A model generated the notes under the pieces. It saw only the letters and a list, made by a program, of their open reading frames with translations. It searched no databases and was not told the DNA's origin. Made by a program: the position numbers and the translations under genes. A DNA stretch of 64,000 nt from Rhizobium sophoriradicis (GTDB lineage Bacteria > Pseudomonadota > Alphaproteobacteria > Rhizobiales > Rhizobiaceae). Shown here piece after piece: positions 47,781 to 59,963 of the stretch (position 1 is the first letter of the stretch; every line of letters starts with the position of its first letter). The DNA lies in contig NZ_RQIH01000007.1 in the NCBI RefSeq assembly GCF_003939025.1, positions 124,001 through 188,000 of the forward strand, in the 5' to 3' direction.

Positions 47781-47879
47781 TACGGGTGCCAAGAAGGGCC
47801 CGCGCAGCCGTTCCGGGGCCGCCGAACATGGGGTTTCAGGGACATTTATCGCAACACGTCGCTTCCACAGGAGGACATC
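47781..47879 (+). promoter_or_regulatory. ROSE-type RNA thermometer in the hsp20 leader
   Basis: The last hairpin sequesters the ribosome site: GUCGCUUC (47858-47865) pairs with GGAGGAC (47870-47876), leaving one G (the fourth base, 47861) bulged. This is the hallmark of ROSE elements, in which U-Y-G-C-U faces A-G-G-A with a bulged G. Heat melts this helix and allows translation. Upstream, 47790-47840 is GC-rich and can form the other ROSE hairpins. The call rests on the terminal helix and the gene downstream. Confidence 0.72.
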
Positions 47880-48350
47880 ATGCGTCACGTAGACTTCTCT
47901 CCCCTTTATCGTTCGACGGTCGGTTTCGACCGGCTGTTCACCATGCTCGACAGCCTCGCTCAGCCGGAGCAGGCGCAGACCTATCCGCCCTATAATATCG
48001 AGCGCACCGGTGAAAACACCTATCGCATCACCATGGCTGTTGCCGGTTTCGACGAGACCGAACTTTCAATCGAAGCCCATGCCCATGTGCTTTCCGTGAA
48101 GGGTGAAAAGAACGAGGATACCGCCGAAGGCGGCGAATTCCTCTATCGCGGCATTGCCAAGCGCGCCTTCGAGCGCCGTTTCCAGCTCGCCGACCATGTC
48201 GAGGTGACCGCAGCTTCGCTGAAGAACGGCCTGCTTCACATCGACCTTCTGCGCAACATTCCCGAGGCCATGAAGCCCCGCAGGATCGCGATTGCCGCAG
48301 AGCCGGTCGAGGCTCCGAAGGCCATCGAGGCGCAGGTCGTCAACAACTGA
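47880..48350 (+). CDS. Small heat-shock protein Hsp20 (IbpA-like)
   Basis: A 156-residue holdase chaperone. The alpha-crystallin domain covers about 38-135 (PPYNIERTGENTYRITMAVAGFDETEL, ending with the GLLHIDLLRNIPE strand). The C-terminal I-x-I anchor appears as RRIAIAAE near 142. Rhizobia have many class A Hsp20 proteins, most under ROSE control. The ATG at 47880 follows GGAGGACATC, the site held in the thermometer helix. Confidence 0.93.
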   Translation: MRHVDFSPLYRSTVGFDRLFTMLDSLAQPEQAQTYPPYNIERTGENTYRITMAVAGFDETELSIEAHAHVLSVKGEKNEDTAEGGEFLYRGIAKRAFERRFQLADHVEVTAASLKNGLLHIDLLRNIPEAMKPRRIAIAAEPVEAPKAIEAQVVNN

Positions 48351-48373
48351 TCATTATCCCACGTGGATAAAGG

Positions 48374-48402
48374 ACGGCGCTCCGCTTGGGGCGCCGTTTT
48401 TT
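48374..48402 (+). terminator. Rho-independent terminator after hsp20
   Basis: Stem acggcgc (48374-48380) with gcgccgt (48391-48397), then tttttattg. It is shared in position with the end of the convergent SBF transporter gene. Confidence 0.85.
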
Positions 48403-48424
48403 ATTGCCGTTCGCTTGTTGCTGT

Positions 48425-49429
48425 TCAGGCGGGGCTGGCGGCATCCTTGATCTGCTGTTCCGTTGCGCGGCGGGCCGCGGCGGCGGCGTATTTCTGGGCG
48501 ATGACGGCGCAGACCATCAGCTGGATCTGGTGGAAGAGCATCAGCGGAAGCACGATCGCGCCGATCGACTGGCCGGCAAAAATGACGTTTGCCATCGGCA
48601 CGCCGCTTGCGAGACTTTTCTTGGAGCCGCAGAAGGTGATGGTGATCTCGTCGGCCTTGTTGAAGCCCAGCCAGCGGCTGCCGAACATCGTCAAAACGAG
48701 CACGAGCGCCAGGAGCACGATGTCGGCAAGGATGACGACGGCGATATCGGCGAGCGAGAAGGTATGCCAGAGGCCCTCGACGACGGCCGTCGAGAAGGCG
48801 AGATAGACGACCATCAGGATCGAGCCGCGGTCGACGGGCATCAGGATTTTCCTCCTGGCGCGAATCCAGTCGCCGATCCAGGGCTGCAGGATCTGGCCGA
48901 CGATGAAGGGGGCAAGCAGTTGCAGCAGGATCTGCTGAAGCGCGTCGAGGGAGAAGCCGCCATGGCCGCCGACGGAAAAGAGCAGGCCGACGAGCAGCGG
49001 CGTCAGAAACATGCCGAAGATATTAGAGGCGGAGGCAGAGCAGATGGCGGCGGGCACGTTGCCGCCGGCCATCGAGGTGAAGGCGATGGATGACTGCACC
49101 GTCGACGGCAGGACGCAGAGGAAGAGGATGCCGAGATAGAGCGGCTGCGGCAGGATCGCGTCCGGAATGAAGCCGAGCGCCAGGCCAAGCAGCGGGAAGA
49201 TGCCGAAGGTCGTCAGCAGGATGACGAGATGCAGGCGCCAGTGCAGGAGGCCCGAGATGACGACATCGCGGGAGAGGCGGGCGCCGTGCAGGAAGAACAG
49301 GGCGGCGATGGCGAGATCGGTGGCGAGGCCGAAATAAGCCGCGAAGGTGCCGCTTGCCGGAAACAGCGAGGCGAGGATGACAGTGCAGACAAGCAGGCTG
49401 GTGAATGTATCGGGCAGAAAGCGGCGCAT
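48425..49429 (-). CDS. Bile acid:sodium symporter (SBF) family transporter
   Basis: A 334-residue membrane protein with about nine or ten helices, of the YfeH/SBF-like group (LATDLAIAALFFLHGARLSRD, VLPSTVQSSIAFTSMAGGNVPAAICSA, SKKSLASGVPMANVIF). I placed the start at the ATG at 49429; the frame runs 153 bases further but crosses the divergent LysR gene. The substrate is unknown; relatives move organic anions or pantothenate-like compounds. The adjacent LysR gene is the likely regulator. Confidence 0.88.
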   Translation of the reverse strand: MRRFLPDTFTSLLVCTVILASLFPASGTFAAYFGLATDLAIAALFFLHGARLSRDVVISGLLHWRLHLVILLTTFGIFPLLGLALGFIPDAILPQPLYLGILFLCVLPSTVQSSIAFTSMAGGNVPAAICSASASNIFGMFLTPLLVGLLFSVGGHGGFSLDALQQILLQLLAPFIVGQILQPWIGDWIRARRKILMPVDRGSILMVVYLAFSTAVVEGLWHTFSLADIAVVILADIVLLALVLVLTMFGSRWLGFNKADEITITFCGSKKSLASGVPMANVIFAGQSIGAIVLPLMLFHQIQLMVCAVIAQKYAAAAARRATEQQIKDAASPA

Positions 49430-49523
49430 AGCGGTCTCGCGGCAAAAACAAGTTTGGTGATTGTTCTGTCCTCCATTATGATCCAGGATGCAAGAAATAA
49501 CAGTTATCAAGAATCCGGATGTC

Positions 49524-50378
49524 ATGCTGGACCTTTCGCAGTTGCGCAGTTTCGTCGCCGTCGAACAGATGGGCAGTTTCACGCTCGCCGCGGACAGGCT
49601 GGGTCTCGGGCAATCGACGGTCAGTCAGCATATTCAGCGGCTGGAGGCGACGCTCGGTCGCAAACTTCTGGCGCGCGACACACACAAGGTCATGCTAACA
49701 GGCGACGGCGAAGCGCTGCTGACGCATGCGCGCGCCATGCTTTCGATCGAGGGGCAGGTGCAGTCGCTGTTTAAGAGCAACAGCTTGCGCGGCAGCCTGC
49801 GGCTCGGCGTCTCGGAGGATTTCGTCACCAGCCAGTTGCCGGCGGCGCTGGAGGATTTCGTTCGGTCGCACCCGTCCGTCGACCTGGAGCTGACCGTGGC
49901 GCTCTCCGGCGTCCTCTACGAGATGCAGGACAATGGCGACATCGATCTGGTGCTTGCCAAGCGCCGGCTCGGTGACTCACGCGGACAGCTCGTCTATCGC
50001 GAGCCGCTCGTCTGGCTGGCGCGTGATCCTGAGCGGCTGCTGGCCGCCGGGCCACTGCCGTTGATTGCTTTCCCGCCGCCGAGCGTGACACGGGCGATCG
50101 CCCTGGAAGCGCTCGGGCGCAACGGCGTACCCTGGCGGATCGTCTGTACTTGCGGCAGTCTCAGCGGGCTGACGGCGGCGGCGCGGGCCGGGATGGGCGT
50201 GCTGGTGCAGCCGCGCAGCATGGCGCCATCGGGGCTGAAAGAGATCGCCGCGGGAAGACTGCCGGCGCTGGAGGACGTGGAATTCGTGCTTGTGCCGCGC
50301 AAGGGCGCCGATCAGGCGCTGGTCGCCGCACTCTCGGACGATATTCTGCAAAAGGTGAGGGGGCTGAGGTCGGCGTGA
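49524..50378 (+). CDS. LysR-family transcriptional regulator
   Basis: LysR-type regulator of about 284 residues. The HTH is MLDLSQLRSFVAVEQMGSFTLAAD followed by GQSTVSQHIQRLEATLGRKLLARD. The ATG at 49524 gives the standard family N-terminus; the ATG at 49488 (296 residues) is also in frame. It is divergent from the SBF transporter gene, with less than 100 bp between them, which is the classic layout for autoregulation and control of the neighbour. Confidence 0.92.
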   Translation: MLDLSQLRSFVAVEQMGSFTLAADRLGLGQSTVSQHIQRLEATLGRKLLARDTHKVMLTGDGEALLTHARAMLSIEGQVQSLFKSNSLRGSLRLGVSEDFVTSQLPAALEDFVRSHPSVDLELTVALSGVLYEMQDNGDIDLVLAKRRLGDSRGQLVYREPLVWLARDPERLLAAGPLPLIAFPPPSVTRAIALEALGRNGVPWRIVCTCGSLSGLTAAARAGMGVLVQPRSMAPSGLKEIAAGRLPALEDVEFVLVPRKGADQALVAALSDDILQKVRGLRSA

Positions 50379-50424
50379 GCCACCGTCGGCACCCGGAGCC
50401 TGCCCGGCAGGCGGGCTCGACCGA

Positions 50425-51477
50425 TCAGGCGGCCAGGCACTTCAGGAAACCATCCACATCCGCGTCCGTGGTCGCAAAGCTGGTGACGAGGCGGATCAGG
50501 GTTTCGCCTTCGGAGACGAGTTCGGGCGTTGCCGCAGGCACCGGCCACTCATAGAATTTCGCACCCTTTTCCTCGGCGGTTTTCGCCGCACTTTTGCTGA
50601 TGACGGCAAAGACTTCGTTTGACGCGGTCGGCCAGGCGAGCCGTGCGGCGTTGCTGGCGCCGATACCGGCGCGCAAGCGATCGGCCATGCCGTTGGAATG
50701 GCGGGCGAGGTCGAGCCAGAGGCCCTTTTCGAAATAGGCGTCGAACTGGGCTGCGATGAAGCGCGACTTGGAGAAGAGCTGCGCGGCGCGCTTGCGGATG
50801 AAGGGCATTTCGCGCGCCCGTTCCGGATCGAAGAAGACGATCGCCTCGGCGCACCAGCAGCCGTTTTTGGTGCCGCCGAAGGAGAGCATGTCGACGCCGC
50901 GCTTCCAGGTCATTTCGGCCGGGGTGGCGCCGAGCGCAATCAACGCATTGGCAAAGCGGGCGCCGTCCATGTGGAGCGGCAGGTTGCGCTTTCGTGATAT
51001 GGCGGCGATTTCGCCGATCTCCGGCAGGGAATAGACGGTGCCGATCTCGGTTGCCTGGGTGATGGTGACGGCGCTGGCACGGCCGTGACGGAGGGCGTCC
51101 TCTGGAAAGTTGGCGATTTTTGCGGAGAGTTTCGCCGGATCGATCTTACCGGCTTCGCCGTCGACGGCAACGAGGCGGGCGGAGCCGGAGAAGAATTCCG
51201 GCGCGCCGCATTCATCCTCGATCACATGGGCCTCGGAATGGCAGAAGGTGATACCGCCGGGGCGCTGGACGCTTGCCAGCGACAGGGAATTGGCGGCCGT
51301 GCCAGTGGCGACGAAGAAGACGGAAACCTTACGTTCGAAGATCTCGCAGAAGCGGGTCTCGACTTTTTTGTCGAGATCGCCAGCGCCATAGGCAGGGGCA
51401 AAGCCAGCCGATTCCGCCAGCAGGCGTTCGGCAATGGATCTGTGGGCGCCGGCCCAATTGTCGGATGCAAAGAACAT
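50425..51477 (-). CDS. Low-specificity L-threonine aldolase
   Basis: A 350-residue PLP enzyme of the beta-eliminating lyase family that cleaves L-threonine and allo-threonine to glycine and acetaldehyde. PLP-site residues are Lys204 (SFGGTKNG) and Asp171 (LHMDGARFANAL). The N-terminus MFFASDNWAGAHRSI is typical of the proteobacterial group. Glycine and acetaldehyde production ties it loosely to nitrogen metabolism next to gltB. Confidence 0.9.
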   Translation of the reverse strand: MFFASDNWAGAHRSIAERLLAESAGFAPAYGAGDLDKKVETRFCEIFERKVSVFFVATGTAANSLSLASVQRPGGITFCHSEAHVIEDECGAPEFFSGSARLVAVDGEAGKIDPAKLSAKIANFPEDALRHGRASAVTITQATEIGTVYSLPEIGEIAAISRKRNLPLHMDGARFANALIALGATPAEMTWKRGVDMLSFGGTKNGCWCAEAIVFFDPERAREMPFIRKRAAQLFSKSRFIAAQFDAYFEKGLWLDLARHSNGMADRLRAGIGASNAARLAWPTASNEVFAVISKSAAKTAEEKGAKFYEWPVPAATPELVSEGETLIRLVTSFATTDADVDGFLKCLAA

Positions 51478-52019
51478 AGCGGAGACCGTGGGGAGTGAAA
51501 CAGATTGGGAGGGTCGCAGCGGACATTACGTCAATCCTTTACGGGATCAAGGCTATTGCCCATAATCCATCACGAAAATTGACCGGCGCAATCAATAAAT
51601 AAAATAAGCCGGAGTAGCGTAATTTTATTTCGTGATTGCGACTGATTTGGTAATCTTACGTCGCAAAATGACGATTTTTGTCCCGGTGCTCTTGCGAAGC
51701 CAAATGCTTTCTGGCATAGAACAGCTGAATTAGGACAGTGTTGCTGTCCTATTTTGGCCTTTGCGGCCGAAGAGGCGCCGAAAGCCCTGGAACAGGCGGG
51801 CTTTCACGCTATAGTTCTTCCGAGCGCCAAGCCCCAGGACGGGCGGTGCACGGAGGCGAATGGCAGGCGCGGAACGCGACGGTTTGCTTTCCCTAAAAGC
51901 AGATGTCTGCGGCGATCTTCACAATGCAACAGCGCTGTCATGCGCCGAACCTATCTTCGGGTTGCGGTGCGGGACGAAAAGCCGCCCGCGGCCCGCGGGT
52001 TTCGACAGGAGGAAAGATG
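51478..52019 (+). promoter_or_regulatory. Long control region and leader of gltB
   Basis: 542 bp between the divergent aldolase gene and gltB. An AT-rich island holds the near-perfect dyad caatcaataaataaaat (51589-51605) and attttatttcgtgattg (51622-51638), 15 of 17 positions matching, plus a third atcacgaaaat half-site at 51569-51579. Downstream, taggacag/ctgtccta (51731-51751) with loop tgttg is followed by tttt and looks like an attenuator hairpin. No protein-coding frame before 52017 has a ribosome site. Gene control by an Lrp- or GltC-like factor is plausible but unproven. Confidence 0.55.
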
Positions 52020-56741
<4,722 letters not shown>

Positions 56742-56751
56742 TTTGCACCGG

Positions 56752-56788
56752 GATATTCGCCACGTGCTGATTGCGGGTGGCGAATATC
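56752..56788 (+). repeat. Perfect 12-bp inverted repeat after gltB
   Basis: gatattcgccac (56752-56763) and gtggcgaatatc (56777-56788), with a 13-base loop, lie 10 bp past the gltB stop. No T-run follows. Two smaller dyads (gatgatc/gatcat near 56800, acggc/gccgt near 56822) occur downstream. The structure may limit transcription into gltD or stabilise the gltB mRNA. Confidence 0.65.
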
Positions 56789-56966
56789 GGAAACGTCTCG
56801 ATGATCCGTGACGATCATGCGACGGCCGACGGCCGTCGAGATCGCCCGGAAGTTTCAGGGGATATGTTCCAATGACGGTCAAGAGAAGTAACCCGCCCGG
56901 AATGCCGGGACTGACGACAGACAATTGGCCGCGGATGAGCCGGTCATGAGGGTAAGGGACGAAGAG

Positions 56967-58421
56967 ATGGGTAAGGTAACAGGGTTTCTGGAAATCGACC
57001 GGCAGGTGGCGAAGTACCAGCCGGCGTCGGATCGTATCCGCCATTTCCGCGAATTCACGATCCCGATGTCGGATCCGGAAGTGCAGAAACAGGCCGCGCG
57101 CTGCATGGACTGTGGCATCCCCTATTGTCACGGCCCGACCGGCTGCCCGGTGCACAACCAGATTCCCGACTGGAACGACCTCGTCTACAACAACAACTGG
57201 GAAGCGGCGATCCAGAACCTGCATTCGACCAACAACTTCCCGGAGTTCACCGGCCGCGTCTGCCCGGCGCCCTGCGAGGAAGCCTGCACTTTGAATCTCG
57301 AAGATGCGCCTGTTGCCATCAAGACGGTCGAGCAGGCGATCGCCGACAAGGCCTATGAGCTCGGCTTCATCCGGCCGCAACCGGCCACCGTCCATACCGG
57401 CAAGAAGGTCGCCGTCATCGGCTCTGGTCCCGCCGGCATGGCGGCCGCCCAGCAGCTCGGCCGCGCCGGCCACGAGGTACATGTCTACGAGCGCGAGACC
57501 AAGCCCGGCGGTCTGCTGCGCTACGGCATTCCCGATTTCAAGATGGAAAAGAACTTCATCGACCGCCGTGTCGAGCAGATGAAGGGCGAGGGCGTCACCT
57601 TCCATTGCGGCGTCAATGTCGGCGTCGATGTCAAGGTCGAGCAGCTGCTCGCCGATCATGACGCCGTGCTTTATTGCGGCGGCTCCGAGACGCCGCGCGA
57701 GGCGGGCATTCCGGGCATTGACCTTGCCGGCGTGCATGATGCCATGCCCTATCTGGTGCAGCAGAACCGCCGTGTCGGGCGCGAGAACATCGACAGCGTC
57801 GGCTGGCCGTCGGACCCGATTCTGGCCGGCGCCAAACATGTCGTCGTCGTCGGTGGTGGTGATACGGCGTCGGACTGTGTCGGCACGGCGTTCCGCCAGG
57901 GCGCCGTCAAGGTCACCCAGCTCGACATCCGGCCGCAGCCGCCGGAGAAGGAAGACAAGCTCGCCGTCTGGCCTTTCTGGGCGACGAAGATGCGTACCTC
58001 CTCCTCGCAGGCCGAGGGCGCCGTGCGTGAGTTCCAGGTGGCAACGCTTGAATTCGTCGGCGAAGACGGCGTGCTGACCGGCGTCAAGTGCTGCGAGGTC
58101 GACGAGCGCCGGCGGCCGGTTCCAGGCACGGAATTCGTCATCCGCGCCGATCTCGCCTTCATCGCCATCGGTTTCCGCGGCCCGTTTACGACGAGCGTGC
58201 TGAAGGAGCTCGAGGGCAAGCTGACGCTCAATACCGATAAGCGCGGCTCGACCAACGTCGTCGCCAACGACCGGGACTACAAGACCTCGATCGAGAAGTT
58301 CTGGACGGCGGGCGACGTGCGCCGCGGCCAGTCGCTGGTGGTCTGGGCGATCCGCGAAGGCCGCCAGGCTGCTCGCGCCATCGACGAGGCTCTGATGGGC
58401 TCGAGCGTGCTGCCGAACTGA
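56967..58421 (+). CDS. gltD: Glutamate synthase small subunit
   Basis: A 484-residue FAD/NADPH-dependent partner of GltB that carries electrons through two 4Fe-4S clusters. Cysteines 46, 49, 54 and 60 (CMDCGIPYC ... CPVHNQ) and a second set (CPAPCEEAC near 95-103) are present. The FAD loop GSGPAGMAAAQQLG is near 152 and the NADPH loop GGGDTASDC near 298. The start is the ATG at 56967 after GAAGAG; the frame could extend to 56925. Confidence 0.97.
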   Translation: MGKVTGFLEIDRQVAKYQPASDRIRHFREFTIPMSDPEVQKQAARCMDCGIPYCHGPTGCPVHNQIPDWNDLVYNNNWEAAIQNLHSTNNFPEFTGRVCPAPCEEACTLNLEDAPVAIKTVEQAIADKAYELGFIRPQPATVHTGKKVAVIGSGPAGMAAAQQLGRAGHEVHVYERETKPGGLLRYGIPDFKMEKNFIDRRVEQMKGEGVTFHCGVNVGVDVKVEQLLADHDAVLYCGGSETPREAGIPGIDLAGVHDAMPYLVQQNRRVGRENIDSVGWPSDPILAGAKHVVVVGGGDTASDCVGTAFRQGAVKVTQLDIRPQPPEKEDKLAVWPFWATKMRTSSSQAEGAVREFQVATLEFVGEDGVLTGVKCCEVDERRRPVPGTEFVIRADLAFIAIGFRGPFTTSVLKELEGKLTLNTDKRGSTNVVANDRDYKTSIEKFWTAGDVRRGQSLVVWAIREGRQAARAIDEALMGSSVLPN

Positions 58422-58455
58422 CTGTCGGCTCACACGGGCTCATGACGATACGAAC

Positions 58456-58526
58456 TCCGCCTGTGAACTGACCCCGAATGTTGTTGTTCAACTTTCGGGG
58501 GGCAGTTCACAGGCGGACTTTTTATT
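58456..58526 (+). repeat. Long palindrome after gltD, IS3-end-like; also a terminator
   Basis: Arms tccgcctgtgaactg (58456-58470) and cagttcacaggcgga (58503-58517) are perfectly complementary. The inner parts, ccccgaatgttg and caactttcggggg, pair with two mismatches, giving a stem of about 28 bp with a five-base loop. A cttttta run follows. The core from TGAACTG to CAGTTCA resembles two terminal repeats of an IS3-family element placed head to head with no element between. It probably terminates gltBD whatever its origin. Confidence 0.7.
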
Positions 58527-58563
58527 GTGGTCCGAAACCGCCGACACTTTTCAGCATCATGCT
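58527..58563 (-). repeat. Rhizobial short intergenic repeat, copy A
   Basis: On the minus strand it reads gcatgatgctgaaaagtg followed by tcggcggtttcggaccac. It matches copy B at 59911-59963 except at a few positions and lies in opposite orientation. It lies 14 bp past the stop of the DUF459 gene. Confidence 0.75.
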
Positions 58564-58576
58564 TGCACCGACTTTC

Positions 58577-59794
58577 TCATTTCACCGAGACTTCGGCCGG
58601 CGTCTTGGTCGCCGGCATGCGATAATCGTCGACGCGTCCGATTGGGGCCGGCGTCATCTCGCCCTGCTCGACAAGCAGATCGCGCGGCGATTTCGTCAGC
58701 GTGATAGGCGGCGGCCTTGCGCCGAGAAGCTCGGTGCCGCCGTCGAGATTGGGATCGGAGAGGCTGATCGGCACGGTGTGTTCGACCGGATTGGTGGGAA
58801 GGCCGAGACCGGGCAGGGCACTTTCGTCCAGCCGCACCAGATCCGGGCTTGCTTGGGTGCCGAGAATGCGGCGGGCCGGCTTTTCCACATAGAAGGCAAG
58901 CTTGCGGCGGCCGGCCTGCGTGAGGTTGATGCCGTCGGACGTGCGCAGGCGCACCTGCTGGCCATTTACATCCGAACCGGTGACGATGAAGTTGCTGTTT
59001 TCGTCTACGAAGCCATCCCAGATATCGACGAATTCGCCGCCGATGCTTTCGACCTGGTTGCGGTAGAGCTGGTTCATCTGGACGGCGTCGGCCGTCATCT
59101 GATCGGATTCGAAGGCGGGCAGCCCGACCCAGAGCAGCGGGATCTTCCGGTCGGTGACTTCTTTGCCAAAGGAAAGGACACGGCGGCGATATTCGGCGAA
59201 CCAGCCGTCGGTGCGGAATTTTTCCTTGGCGGTGTCGGTCACCATCTGCTGGCGGTCATTGGCGCCGATCATGACGACGACCATTGCCGGCTTCAGCTCG
59301 TCGATCATCTTCGGCAGCTGTCCCGGCCAGTCGTAATAATCGTCGCGGACAAGGCCTGAGGAGACGTTGCCGCGGGCTTCGACGACGACGCCGGGCGAGG
59401 TCTCGAAGGCGGCGGTCAGGCCGTCGCCGAGGCCGCTGGCGAGGAAATCGCCGACGATCAGTATCTTCTTGGCGTCGCCGAGCTTCTGCACGACGGGCTC
59501 TTCCTGCACCGGCGGCCGCACCGGCGGCGCGGTGCGGGGATTGATCACCGCCTTCTGCGCCGGCGGGCGCTTGCGCTGCTGCTGGCGCCTCGGCTGCTGG
59601 GCATCAGGGGCCTGCGGCCCGTCATCGAGATAGCGCCGGCCAAGGAAAAAATCGAGGATCGACCGGCGCTCGTAGCGCTGTTCCTGGGCCTCGGCGACAT
59701 GCACCGGCGCAAGCGCGCCGACGCACAGCGAAGCCGCCGTCAAGGCGAGCACCAGCCAACGGATTTTCGGGGTCCGATCAGTTTTCTTCATCAT
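58577..59794 (-). CDS. DUF459 SGNH/GDSL-like protein, catalytic residues apparently lost
   Basis: A 405-residue protein with a signal-anchor (WLVLALTAASLCVGALAPV, about 14-32) and a Pro/Gln/Arg-rich linker to about 90. An SGNH hydrolase-like domain follows (ILIVGDFLASGLGDGL, VVMIGANDRQQM, LLWVGLPAF, SDGINLTQAG). The usual GDS nucleophile reads GDF, and the usual DGxH of block V reads DGIN, so both Ser and His of the catalytic pair are missing at these sites. The protein is probably periplasmic and may act as a binding module in cell-envelope acetylation. It starts at 59794 or 59791. Confidence 0.82.
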   Translation of the reverse strand: MMKKTDRTPKIRWLVLALTAASLCVGALAPVHVAEAQEQRYERRSILDFFLGRRYLDDGPQAPDAQQPRRQQQRKRPPAQKAVINPRTAPPVRPPVQEEPVVQKLGDAKKILIVGDFLASGLGDGLTAAFETSPGVVVEARGNVSSGLVRDDYYDWPGQLPKMIDELKPAMVVVMIGANDRQQMVTDTAKEKFRTDGWFAEYRRRVLSFGKEVTDRKIPLLWVGLPAFESDQMTADAVQMNQLYRNQVESIGGEFVDIWDGFVDENSNFIVTGSDVNGQQVRLRTSDGINLTQAGRRKLAFYVEKPARRILGTQASPDLVRLDESALPGLGLPTNPVEHTVPISLSDPNLDGGTELLGARPPPITLTKSPRDLLVEQGEMTPAPIGRVDDYRMPATKTPAEVSVK

Positions 59795-59910
59795 GGGCAG
59801 TTCCGCATCTGCCGGCATCTTGCACGCAGGATAGGTCAGCGTCCACTCCCGCTATTCATGTAGGTCACGGTTCTGCCGCTTCCAATCAGGGCTTACTTTT
59901 CGGCATGGCG

Positions 59911-59963
59911 CTAGAGCATGATGCCGAAAAGTGTCAGCGGTTTTCGGACCACATCCTGTTCTA
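59911..59963 (+). repeat. Rhizobial short intergenic repeat, copy B
   Basis: Reads ctagagcatgatgccgaaaa, then gtgtcagcggttttcggacc, then acatcctgttctag. The ends are complementary (ctagagcatgat / acatcctgttctag). Its last bases include the stop codon of the lytic transglycosylase gene. It is copy A in reverse, so the two copies flank the DUF459 gene as inverted repeats. Confidence 0.75.
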
